From positions 3,415,001 to 3,479,000 of the forward strand of contig NC_052622.1 of assembly GCF_016545825.1 (NCBI RefSeq): a DNA stretch of 64,000 nt, written 5' to 3'. The stretch is from Eucalyptus grandis. Its lineage: Eukaryota > Streptophyta > Magnoliopsida > Myrtales > Myrtaceae. Numbering within the stretch: position 1 is the first letter of the stretch; each line of letters starts with the position of its first letter. The translations under genes and the position numbers were made by a program. Under the pieces are notes generated by a model that saw only the letters and a list, made by a program, of their open reading frames with translations, had not been told where the DNA came from and searched no databases. Shown here one piece after another: positions 22,131-33,200 of the stretch.

Positions 22131-24780
22131 ACGAAAACAGCACACATCTTGTTGCAAAGGAAGAGCAAACAAATAGAACCATCAGGCAACAAATTTATCA
22201 AGCAATAAACATAAGTCCTGAAACTTGTAGTAATCCATAGATCGATTGTAGCATATAAGCTTCTAGCACAGTGTAATGCCACCTCATTCGTTTAAAGAAA
22301 AACAAGGTAAACATAAGATGCTTATGTATAAGATAACATCAAAGCAGTCTCACAAGAAAACATAATACACATGCAACTTGCGGGCAGCTTCGACAAGCAA
22401 ATAATAACCCAAGCATCCAACATATGCATCACTACTAAACAAGTTGACAAAGGAAAGAGTCTATCAGTATGAATGTGGAAATACAATCTACCTGGGTGCA
22501 TCAAACTTGCTAAACCCACGTTGATTGCTGTAAAATGCTTCCTTACTAATTCTCTCATCAGCAGTCTGCTGTCGATAGAGAGCACATACAGCTTTCATGC
22601 ATAATTCAGGTTCCTTACCAAATGCTGCAAGCATGTCTGCCTCAAATTTCCACTCAGACTTATGATCTTTGCTTCTTTTAATTCTCGATAAAATCTCGCC
22701 AAAGCCTGTTTCACCATCAGATGTATCTTCTGACTGGCCAGAAGCATCATCCACATCAGAAGCATCATCCCCATCAGAAGCATCATTGACCCGAGAAACA
22801 TCAGAATCATCAACTATAAAGCTGCTCAAGCTGTCGTTATCACTGTCTAATCCAAAATCTTCAGAATCCTCACCCTCAGCATCTCCGGTGGTAGGGCCTG
22901 CAGGATGATGCTGAGCTCTACTGGATGGTTTTCGTTTTGCCTTGGCTTTAGCCTCACGTTCCCTCAATGTCATTAGATGCCGCCTCATGGGGGTTTGGGC
23001 ATGTTTGACATGGTTGTCTGGAGAAGCATTAGCTGTTTGGCACCGATTCATTTCTGAAGTGGTGACATGTTCCCTCAATGTCATTAGGTGCTGCCTGGTC
23101 TGGGCATGTTTGACCTGTTTGTCTGGAGAAGCATTAGCTGTTTGGCACCGATTCATTTCAGAAGTGGTGTCACCAGCTTTATATAATTCCTGAAGATGCA
23201 TCCTCTTTAGGCTACCTATTGGAACACAGTCATCGTCACCACTCTCACTATCAGTCTCAATAACATTAGAAGCCCGTTTCCTTTTTGGAGTCAGTACAGT
23301 GGAGTTATCTTCATCACCAGCTATACTGTCATGGTAGTCCTCTTCGTGACAGGTCCTTGCACTGTTCTCAATAGTCATTGCTTTCCCACCCTCTAGAATC
23401 CCCTTATATGAGCGGTAATCTAAATCCAAACCCTTTGAATTTTCCTGATTGTTAACACCATACGTTTCGTTGTTAGTTTTATCTTCTTCTTCATCACTAT
23501 CATGGATGTCAATAATGCCAACAGTGTGGGGTTCAGCAACTCCAGCAGCAGTGTGGGGTTTGGCAACTCCAGCAGCAGATGGGGCCATTTTTCTGCTGGG
23601 GCTTTCCTCCTCTTTGAATAGTAACTTTTTCCTAGCTCTCCTGCCATACTGTAGGCATGCAACTTCTTTTTCACCTTTAGCATCACACAAGTTACTTTGC
23701 ATTGTAAAGTTTAGAGGAGTACCTGCCCAAGAAAAACCAAAGCATATTGTAGGTGGCCATAGCTGGTAATTTCACCAAAAAGGGAAGTATGTACAGATTT
23801 GACTACATGTCAAAAATGCTGATCACTGCGAATGATCTCCTCATAGTCCCTTTTTCTTTGGCTGTGTAACACTCGCCAATTAGATAATCAAGATGAACTA
23901 ACTAAATAATAAAGTTTTAAAAAAGGTTTTACATTCTATTGTATGCATGAGATACATAATAATAAGATGATTGATGTTATCATGCCCATCAATCATAAAT
24001 GCTAGAAAACTATCTAATTTAAAAGCAAACAGAACGATGTTGAAAGATCAAAGTATGTGAAACTTTGAAATTTGCAGTTTCTTTACCACATAGTTTGCTA
24101 CCAGAGCCTCCATCAACCAAATCCACCATCTGTGCATCCCCATGTCCACCACATGACTCCTTGGGATTGTCCATTTCCTTTCTTCTGCTCACACCATGTG
24201 CAAGATCATTAGGAAGTTCAACTCCCATTTTGCTTCCACTGAAAAGGCGATGCCCAGCTTGTGCCACTGACTTAGAGTTAGCCTCCATCTGTAAAACCCG
24301 TGACTCCAGTTCCTGGAGGCTTTGTCTCAAAACCTTTAGATCTCTTTCAGCCTTGTTCTTCTCACATTCAAGAATCCTGTTCTCAATCATAAGCTGGACA
24401 AACTTATCTTCTTCTTCATGCTCCTCTACCAAGTCAACAAACTTCTTCACCCCTGCATCGTTAGTTTTATCGCTTTTACAACCTTTATTGCATTCGAAAC
24501 CTGAAATTTGTTCCTTGATCTCACTGTTGTTTTGCTTCAAAACCCCAACTTCACGCTCAACAGCCTGCTTTTCAGATTCTAATGCCTTGAATTTTTCCTT
24601 GAGCGCTTCATAATCACTCTTCCATTTCTGGTTCTCCAATTCCAACCTCGCAATTCTCTCTTCAACACTCTCACCCATATCCGCAACTGCACTAAGCGTA
24701 CATGCTTCCAACTCTTTTTCGACAAAAACCAAGCCTCTGTTGTCATCCACGCATTTCACTTCATCCGAGTTCAAATCCAT
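21652..24780 (-). CDS. Plant-conserved coiled-coil / acidic nuclear-type protein of unknown function
   Basis: Three exons with matching phases, 24780-24087, 23722-22492 and 21838-21652, give 703 residues. Residues about 36-97 and 117-167 form Glu/Lys-rich heptad coiled coils. The middle has basic nuclear-localisation-like runs (GRRARKK, PKRKR, KAKAKRK) and clusters of Asp/Ser/Glu (IHDSDEEED, about 515-568). The C-terminal part is the best conserved: WKFEADMLAAFGKEPELCMK, then ALYRQQTADE and NQRGFSKFD, and in exon 3 LGEFLTEGD and DLCRKLADHYSKQLFQIYKN. I recognise this end as a plant-conserved domain but know no function. Residues about 416-486 contain a tandem duplication of about 35 residues. 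Intron 2 holds a (CA)n(TA)n microsatellite. The upstream region is duplicated. Confidence 0.85.
22086..22131. repeat. (CA)n(TA)n compound microsatellite
   Basis: About 16 CA repeats followed by TA repeats, inside intron 2 of the 703-residue gene. Confidence 0.95.
22959..23172. repeat. In-frame tandem duplication of coding sequence (about 105-111 bp units)
   Basis: The plus-strand units begin TTCCCTCAATGTCATTAG at 22959 and at 23070. Both encode a TTSEMNRCQTANASPD segment ending in LMTLRE. The duplication keeps the frame. Confidence 0.92.
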
Positions 24781-24930
24781 ATGGAATCACGGTGTCTCCT
24801 CAACTTCAACAAATCAAACACACCAAGATTAACATCCGAAGCTTCCTATTAGGAAGGGGCAATTCTGAAATAAATAAATAAATAAAACAAAAAAAAAATC
24901 CTACATACCTGTTAACACTAAATAACTCGG

Positions 24931-25446
24931 TCACATACCAAGAGCATACAGGCTCACTCTAGTCTCTAGCTTTCACGTAATACGATCCAACAACAACCTA
25001 AGAGACCATAAACAGAACAAACCAATGCACAATACGAAGAAGAGGAAAATACCCACAATTGAAAATACGATCTTTCTTTCAATTCTCTCAACCGCTTCAC
25101 ACGGCGAAAGAGCAGTAGACTCTTTCGGATGAGACAAGCTTAAAGAGAAGGCGCATCCCAAACGGGAGGGCTGGCATCGATCGGCTTCGTTGTGGGAAAA
25201 AATGAAGCCTTCAGTCACATACTAACAGCATGCAGGTTCACTCTAGCCACTAGCTTTCGCGTGATACGACCCGACAACAACCTAAGAGACCATAAACAGA
25301 ACAACCCAACGCACAGCACGAGGAAGAGGAAAATACCCACAATCGAAAATACAATCTTTCTTCCAATTCTCTCGACCGCTTCGCACGGCGAAAGAACAGC
25401 AGGCTCTTTTTGACGAGACAATTGTGGGAAAAAATGAAGCCTTCAG
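24931..25446. repeat. Tandem duplication of the upstream/5' leader region
   Basis: Copy A (about 24931-25214) and copy B (about 25215-25446) align through TCACATAC, the AACCTAAGAGACCATAAACA block, CGGCGAAAGA and GTGGGAAAAAATGAAGCCTT. Copy B lacks about 50 bases near its end and carries scattered substitutions. Both copies lie upstream of the minus-strand 703-residue gene and may duplicate its leader or core promoter. Confidence 0.85.
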
Positions 25447-25498
25447 CCTCGTTCTACTAGGGCTTACTGTCTTCGTGCTCGTCGCAGGTGACCGAGTC

Positions 25499-25499
<1 letters not shown>

Positions 25500-25529
<30 letters not shown>
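25500..25529. repeat. (GA)n microsatellite
   Basis: Uninterrupted GA run just upstream of the duplicated leader region. Confidence 0.9.
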
Positions 25530-25531
<2 letters not shown>

Positions 25532-27842
25532 CGGAGTGTGACATGGAAGATGGAAGTCGGAGAACCAGAGAGCACCGGCTGGCTTCTGCGAGACGATTGA
25601 CGTCACCGGAATCGGTGTCCGGACACGTGGTCGTCGCACGTTCGGCACGTGCTCTTCACAATATGAAAATTTCCCATTTTTTAAATTTTGCACTTTGCAC
25701 AGTTATTTAATAAGACAATATCGTGATACGTTATGTTGCCGTAAAAACTGAAATCAGCATATCTTAATTACAGGGCGAAGGCTAATTCACTATTTATAAA
25801 TGAAAAATTGACATAAATAGTCCTTGAACTTTAGTTTAGTGTGCAATTTAGTCCTTGAACTTTAACACTATGTGTAATATAATCTTTGAATTTTTAATTA
25901 GTTTAATTTAGTTAATAAATTTTTGATATATGTTCAAACCAGTTCTTTATTCTAAAGATTATATTGAACATTTTCATATAATTTAGGGAGTAAATTGAAC
26001 ATGGACTAAAAATTAAGGGATCACACTACATGTTTTGTTAAAGTGCAAATGTCATATTAAATAAATTAAAAATTCAGAAACCAAGTTACACATTGAGTAA
26101 AAGTTTAGAAACTATATATGTCATTATCCCTTTATAAATTAAGGTATTTTTTGACAAATAAGTATCTCAAGATGTTTGTTGAACAATTAGATCTTATTTT
26201 ATAACTAGATATAATAGTCTTATTTTGTTTGCTTTGAGCTGGGTCAAAATGTCCGATATTACTTGTCAAGCATACATCTTTTTATCAGACCTAAAAAGAA
26301 GAAGTAAAGACTGATCAGGTCTATAAAAGGTTCCCATCAAGCCCATGTGATGGAACTAGAAAATCCCTTCCGGGAAAACCTGGTGTGGGTTTTCTAGGGT
26401 GAAACACTGGGTATTCCTCCCTCCCTCGGGAAGAAAAAATACAAAGGGAGGACCACCAGGTGCACCACCAAGGCTTCAGCCTGGCCTTGGGACCTGAAGA
26501 GGCTTTTTATTAGACCTAAAAAGAAGAAGTAATAATGCGTTGAATTTTAACATGCAAATTAATAATTTTTTCAAATCAATCTATAACACTGTTGGCCAAG
26601 TGAGAGCTAGTTTGCATAGGAGGATAGGATAAAAGTTATCCTATTCGGCATTTAGCAGCACACTTTGGATGGGATAAACCCAAATAGGTCTCTATAAAAT
26701 GAAATACTTGTCCCAACTTAGACGTGGAATAAAACTTATCACATTCAAATCTGGAAAAAAAAAATGAAAAAAGATGAAAAATTAAAAGAAGATAGAAAAT
26801 AACTGAAACGATATATATGCTATCACACAATAGTGCTGCCGGCACATAGTGATCATTTGAGAATTTCAGCCTTGCATGAGAAGCGAGGCGGTTGGTGGAC
26901 TGAGGCGATAGTAGCCGTCACCTTACTTCGATCACCTCGCAGTTTCTAATGAGTTTAATCGACTCATGACTCAAAACATGTCGCACGTAGTGTCACCACC
27001 ATGACTAACCAAAACCCACCATTGAGTTTCGATGAAAAAGAAAAAAAAAAAAAAAAAAAAAACAGCCATAAGGCTACCTATCATGAAAAATGGCAACCTG
27101 CGTAGGCGATGATGTCATGGAAGGGATTTCTTTTTAGTTTTTTTTATTTTTATATATATTTTTTTCTAAATTAATTAAATTAATATTTTATTTTTCATAT
27201 AATTCTAGTCTAAATTAAACCAAATCACCTTGGATATGACAAATTCACCTATTTTTCTTATCCTTTTCTATTCAATCCGAGTGCTTTATTATCTCGACGA
27301 CCGACGCTGAATTCCACTCGAACTTGCAGTTTACCCACAGAAATCCGCGTAATGCCTCGCAAGAACTCTGCTTTTTCATTGAAACAGAAGTGATAGTCCC
27401 TTCAATCTCTGACTCATTCGAGGTATGCAGAAATTCGATTTCCTCCCTTTCTTTTTCTAGTCATTTGCGAAAGGAAGTCGTCTGTTTTTCTGTAGATTTC
27501 ACGAAAATATGGATACCCGAAACGTAAATTTCCGATCTTGCGGTTCATTGCAATGATTCCGCCGTTCCTCTGTTATGATTGCATCCTTCTTTCCCTCAAC
27601 GCGGCAGCTCATGCTAGGTGTTCGATGAAATGTTTCCGAAGAATTTACGGGTTGTTTACTTACCGGTACTTTTGGCAGAGCATGTTTCCCATTCTGGATA
27701 AATGAGGCGCCTAGGTGGATATTGGGTTGCAATGGTTGAGACTGAATTCTGGTTTTACTTGCCCGAGACAAATCGTGATTGATATCCTTTGCCAATGCTC
27801 GTGTTAATGCTATATCTCACAGGAAACTAGTTGTGACAGCTC
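25530..27842. other. Intergenic, repeat-rich
   Basis: 25.8-26.1 kb is an AT-rich dispersed repeat in which TAGTCCTTGAACTTTA occurs and a related complement-like sequence follows. 26.28-26.53 kb is an insertion-like block described separately. 27.03-27.06 kb is a poly-A run. 27.3-27.84 kb is probably the promoter and 5' UTR of the PPR gene. No other gene seen. Confidence 0.5.
26278..26532. mobile_element. Small insertion-like block between 30-bp direct repeats
   Basis: CTTTTTAT(C/T)AGACCTAAAA continues for 30 bases and occurs at 26278-26307 and 26503-26532 with one mismatch. It encloses 195 bases of GC-richer, structured sequence with internal inverted pieces (CTAGAAAA at 26356 and TTTTCTAG at 26390). 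The repeat is long for a target-site duplication, so this could be a short retroelement insertion or a duplication with filler. The family was not recognised. Confidence 0.4.
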
Positions 27843-29399
27843 ATGTCTAGCGCTAGCGGGAGGAGATGCCTCCTGCTTTTGGAGAAATGCAAGACCATGA
27901 GACACTTGAGAGAAGCTCACGGACAAGTGATCACATGTGGGCTTGGGAGTAACAGCTTTGCACTAAGCAGGCTCTTAGCTTTTTGTGTGGACCCACGTCA
28001 TGGAAGCGTTCATTATGCATGGGAACTTTTCCGACGGATTCAAATGCCCACCATCTGTATCTACAACACCATTATCAAAGCTTTCTTGCTCAATAACGAA
28101 TTTTTCAGTACCGTGAGCTTGTACAATAGGTTGTTGATGAGGGGTTTTTGTCCTGATAATTACACGATTCCTTATGTATTGAAGGCTTGTGCAAAGCTGC
28201 ATGACCATTATCTAGGAGAGTCTGTTCATGGGCATGGGATAAAAGTGGGACTTCTGTCGGATATTTTTGTGGGCAACAGCTTGATCTCTATGTACTGTGA
28301 GCACAAAAGTATGAGAGCAGCAAGAAAGGCATTTGATGAAATTCCTAGGCGATGCGTTATCTCATGGACAATAATGATTTCTGCATATGCAAAGTTGGGA
28401 GATGTTGATAGTGCAAGGGTGTTGTTTGATGAGGTTACTGAGAAGGATAAAGGGATATGGGGTGCCATGATTTCTGGATACGTACAGAATGGTTGTGTCA
28501 AAGAAGGACTGTACATGTTTCGCTTGATGCAGTTGAATGGTGTTGAGCCTGATGAGTCAGTGCTGGTTAGCACACTCTCTGCTTGTGCTCACTTGGGGGC
28601 TCTTGATATTGGTATTTGGATTCATAGGTATGTCAACCGGTGGCGGTTAACATTGAGTTCCCGACTGTGTACTGGTCTCATAGATATGTATGCCAAATGT
28701 GGGTATATAGACATAGCCAAGAAACTGTTTGATGAAATGCCGGAAAAAGATCATATTTGCTGGAATGCTATGATTTCCGGATATGCATTCAATGGTGATG
28801 GAGAGAGTGCTCTCAAGTTGTTTACAGAGATGGAGAATGGCAGCATTCAACCAGATGACATCACATTCATTTCCATCTTCACTGCATGCAACCATTCAGG
28901 TTTGCCACGTGAAGGTCTGAGGCTGTTGTATAAAATGTTGACAGAGTACAACATTGAGCCTAAGAGTGAACACTATGGTTGCTTAGTTGACCTCCTCTGC
29001 CAAGCAGGGTTCTTGGAAGAAGCAAAGGAAATACTCTTAAAATTTCCAGGGAGTGGCCCGTTTGAAGAAGCCATTGCTTGGAGAGCTTTACTTCAAGCTT
29101 GCTGTAAGCAAGGAAACTCACAGATGGCTGAGTTTGCAGCTGAGAGACTTGTGCAGCTGGAATGTCACAGTGGAGCATATGTTCTACTTTCTAATTTATA
29201 TGCTGTGGCTGCGAAGCAGGATGAAGTTCGAAGAGTAAGAAAGTTGATGACAAGCAGAGGAGTTTACAAGGCACCTGGTTGCAGCTCAATTCAACTTAAT
29301 GGGGGTGTTTATGAATTCATAGCTGGAGAGAAAACACACCCACACATGGATAGGATATATAGTACTCTGGACAAGTTGAATAAACAGTTGGACTGCTGA
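27843..29399 (+). CDS. Pentatricopeptide repeat protein, PLS class with E/E+ C-terminus
   Basis: An intronless frame of 518 residues, typical of plant PPR genes. Successive P, L and S motifs are visible, for example TICIYNTIIKAFLLNNEFF, CVISWTIMISAYAKLGDVDS, KGIWGAMISGYVQNGCVKEG, LIDMYAKCGYIDIAKKLFDE and HICWNAMISGYAFNGDGES. The C-terminal E region contains HYGCLVDLLCQAGFLEEA, AWRALLQACCKQGN and YVLLSNLYA. A final E+-type end reads VYEFIAGEKTHPHMDRIYS. There is no DYW deaminase domain. Such proteins act in mitochondria or chloroplasts as site-specific RNA-binding factors, mostly for C-to-U editing, recruiting a DYW partner. The start Met is the first ATG of the open frame. The N-terminus is short and does not allow a confident choice of organelle. 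The RNA target cannot be read from this. Confidence 0.93.
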   Translation: MSSASGRRCLLLLEKCKTMRHLREAHGQVITCGLGSNSFALSRLLAFCVDPRHGSVHYAWELFRRIQMPTICIYNTIIKAFLLNNEFFSTVSLYNRLLMRGFCPDNYTIPYVLKACAKLHDHYLGESVHGHGIKVGLLSDIFVGNSLISMYCEHKSMRAARKAFDEIPRRCVISWTIMISAYAKLGDVDSARVLFDEVTEKDKGIWGAMISGYVQNGCVKEGLYMFRLMQLNGVEPDESVLVSTLSACAHLGALDIGIWIHRYVNRWRLTLSSRLCTGLIDMYAKCGYIDIAKKLFDEMPEKDHICWNAMISGYAFNGDGESALKLFTEMENGSIQPDDITFISIFTACNHSGLPREGLRLLYKMLTEYNIEPKSEHYGCLVDLLCQAGFLEEAKEILLKFPGSGPFEEAIAWRALLQACCKQGNSQMAEFAAERLVQLECHSGAYVLLSNLYAVAAKQDEVRRVRKLMTSRGVYKAPGCSSIQLNGGVYEFIAGEKTHPHMDRIYSTLDKLNKQLDC

Positions 29400-30030
29400 A
29401 GGTTGCAACCCTTTTCCGGTATCTGTTCTACCATTTGCACTTCAAAGAGTGATTTAACCCTCACATGGTTTTGGTGTGCCACTTTAAGCATAGCATAGCA
29501 ACAAGAAGATGTCCAGTCTTCGAATGATTCTGTTACCAAGAGGAAATAATAAAGAGTGAAGGAGTTGAACTACACAGTAACTGTGTTTCAACTCTCTGAC
29601 ATGTTCACAAAATGAGAAATCTAGTTCCCAAACCCTCCGACATATTCACAAGATGAAGCATGAAATGCCCATGAGGAATTGGTGCTTCGATAAAAGGCTA
29701 ATGAAAGCTTGAGATGGGTGAGACAATGTGAAGTTACCAACATTGGATGGGCAGAGTAAGCTCTGGAGATAGAAGTTTAAGCAAGATTGAGATGGACTTG
29801 TTTGATGTGGCTGTTAAGACAAAGGATTCATGAAGAACCAATTTACTCGTGGAAGGTGCTGAAGGGATTTCTCTTGTTTAGACTCCAGGATGACTAAAAA
29901 ACTTTTATTTGGATCTAAGATATTATGAAATTCCAATTTTACAGTCTTTCTTAAAAGTCTGTTGTCTCACCTACCAGGGATTTGAGAAACTTGGATGTGA
30001 TAGCAATCTGTGACTTATGTTTGACCTTGT

Positions 30031-30064
<34 letters not shown>

Positions 30065-30218
30065 ATGTGGAATAAGTGCATTTGGTTTTGAGATGACTGA
30101 TGTGTGTTTTCTCTGGTGATTGGATGACTGATAATTTTGAACTAGTGGTGCAGTAGAGAATTTGCAGCGTCTAGTTCCTAATCTCTCTTTTCTCTGGTGG
30201 GATACAGGAACGAAAGAA
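29400..30218. other. Spacer between the PPR and dihydrofolate synthetase genes
   Basis: It contains the PPR 3' UTR and the promoter/5' UTR of the next gene. A (CT)n run (30037-30064) lies about 150 bases before the chosen ATG, as at several other transcript starts here. Confidence 0.5.
30037..30064. repeat. (CT)n microsatellite
   Basis: CT run after a C tract, in the promoter or 5' UTR of the dihydrofolate synthetase gene. Confidence 0.9.
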
Positions 30219-33200
30219 ATGCGGTTTTTGAGGCTCATCAGCTCGAGCGCTGCCTTTTCTCTTAGAAAATCATTCTATAACAAGCAGTGGTTTTTACCAT
30301 TTACACAAGGGCCTTCTTCATCTGCAGGGGATGTGGAAATGAGGGAATTTGTTGAATACATAGATTCGCTCAAGAACTATGAAAAATCAGGAGTGCCAAA
30401 AGGTGCAGGCACGGATTCGGATGATGGGTTTGATCTTGGTCGGATGAGAAGGTTGATGGGTCGTCTGGGAAATCCTGATTCGAGGTTCAAGGTTTGTTCT
30501 TTGCTCCAAATTCTTTTTCATTGTTCTTCTAATTGAGCCGCATCCTTTGTTTATAAAAGTGAATGTATTTTGACCCATGAGAAGTTCAAGAACTTAGATT
30601 CACCCCTTTACAGCTGGTTAATGCAACATAATCTTTGCTACTTTATAATTCATTTATTTGTTAACTATCACGACTGAATGTGTTTCGGTCATTTGCATGT
30701 GAAAAGTACATTTATTGGACTCCTTATTTATTCGTCTGATCATTGGATCAATGAAGTAATTTCAGTTTTCATTTCTGAGACATCCTTGTAGAGGTATCTG
30801 GTTATCTTGCCTGCTTTATTGCTTCTCTGTTTCTCTCTAATCTGAGTATGTCTTCATGTTACTATGACTGCATAGGCTCTTCACATTGCTGGGACGAAGG
30901 GGAAAGGATCTACTGCAGCATTTCTTGTGAACATCTTAAATGCAGAAGGATATGCTGTTGGTTGTTATACTAGGTGTTGTGTTATCACATCTATTGACTT
31001 TTTTCACATTTCCTTTTCTTTGGTTGCTTTCTCATTGTCTCCTTCCTAGTGACTTGCAATATGTTTTTGTTGCAGCCCACATATTCTGTCAATCAGAGAA
31101 CGTATTTTGGTGGGAAATCCGGCCAAGCCTGTGCCAGCAGAGAAACTAAATTGCCTATTCCACCAGATAAAAGACATTCTTGATGAGTCAATAGTACTTG
31201 AAAATGGTAGGCTGAGTCATTTTGAGGTATGCTAGCCTATTTTTCACAAAAAACACTTTATTGACTATTTTAAGAGTTTGTGTGCATGAGTTTTTCTGGT
31301 AGCTGCTGCATAGAAATACTAGCGATGAACAATAAAACCCCTTTAGTGGGCTGTAAATCTGAATGTATTTGCCTGTTTGATTCTCCCTGACTTGTCTTCC
31401 TTTTACTTTGCCCCTGTTTTACTCCTTTTGTCCTCTTTTGTCTTTTTGTTGCACTGATGATGCATTTGAGTTCCAAGTGTGAGTTTTTGCAGTCAAATAA
31501 GATTAGGTATCCACTACATTTCCTTCCTTTTTTTAAACAGTTTATAGTATATGCTGACAAAGATAACTCCATCAGCAGCATGCATCATTTTGTCAGAAAG
31601 CTTGTCGATTTTTAGTCTTTCTTGGCTATTAAATTCACTATCGAGGGATTGCACTGGTATAGGTGCACTGTGTTTGCAAATTCAGCAACATGCACCCTTT
31701 TCTTATTGACTAATCTTTTTCATACTGATGAAGCAAAATATTTCAGGTTCTTACTGCTGTGGCATTCAGACTCTTTGCCCAAGAGAATGTTGATATGGCA
31801 GTTATTGAGGTTGATTTTACTAATTATGACTCTTTTCCATGGCTTTACGCTATTCTTTTCACCAGTTTCCATGTGAATTCTCTTGTCATCCTCAATCATG
31901 AGTGAAAACTTAGAAAATGGATACGATAGTGATGTCCTTTTCTTTGGGAAACAGGCTGGGCTGGGAGGTGCTCGAGATGCTACAAATGTAATTTCTAGCT
32001 CTGGACTCCTTGCATCGGTCATAACAACGATAGGCGAGGAACATATGGATGCTCTTGGAGGTTCTTTGGAAAGCATAGCAATGGCGAAATCTGGGATCAT
32101 TAAGCACAGCCGTCCAGTTAGGTTGTTCTTGCTATTTATAGGTGACACGTTTGTAACTACCTCCTTGTTTACTTGAACGTCTTTCAGAAACTGTAACACT
32201 TTCTTCTTTAAGTTTGGTTGAACATTTTAAAGGAACTCTTCATTAAATCTAATCTTGCTGGAAAAGCAACAAGTGGACATGGACTCATGATGTATTGTTC
32301 CATTTCTCCTGTGAGCAGTCACATTAAAAGCAGCCGGTTGTGCAAGTAGAACCACTGTATTCCATGGCAACTGGACTTTTCTGAATCTCCTTCAAATTAA
32401 TGCATGGATCTTTTCTGAAACTTTTAACCATTTAATCCTGTTAAACTGGATGAAGTGTCAGATTTGCATAGAGCATAAGAGCTTCTAGAATGACATTGGT
32501 CACTAATGCTCTTGATACCTGCTTGTCTATATTGGGGTCGCTGGACTCACTTTCTGGCCAAGTGACTGCTTAAGATAGAATTAATTTTTGCATAAAGTAT
32601 GTTATCTTGTGTGATGTTCTTATAATCAGCTTAGCCATGCTGTTAACTCTGACATGTGATCATGATCTCAGTTGGTGCTGGGGGGACCATTTGTTCCACA
32701 AATTGAGCGCATTCTTCGCGATAAAGCTTCAGTAATGAATTCGCCAGTGGTCTTAGCATCCGGTGCTGGGAATAGAAGTGTTATAAAAAGCATTTGCTTT
32801 GTTGATAGTAGGCCTTGTCAGTTTTGTGATGTTGTCTTCGAAGTTGAGAGGGACTTGCAGCTGGTATGACCTTATTAGAATCTCTGAATAGTCTCTAATC
32901 ATTACGTTATGAGTTATTGGGAGATTTCATGGACACATGTTTTTTGGATCATGCAGTCCAGTAATTTGTTGGATGTAAAGATGTCCATGCTCGGGGATCA
33001 CCAGCTTCAGAATGCAGTGACGGCCACATGTGCTGCACTCTGCCTTCGTCACATGGGTACTAATAATTACCAATGTTTCATTGAGTTCATTTTCCATGAT
33101 TTTCTTTGCCATTGTGGTTGTTGTTGCTTTTTAATTTTGTTGCAGGGTTCTATGCTAATGAATTGATGCATATGTGCTTGCTCATCTTCAGTAATCTTTA

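Noticed and set aside
22019..22282. 87-codon frame with a poly-CVCV stretch
   Set aside because: Translation of the CA/TA microsatellite inside an intron.
24065..24613. 182-codon plus-strand frame
   Set aside because: Antisense shadow of the coiled-coil exon; Ser/Leu-rich translation is the usual complement of Glu/Lys codons.
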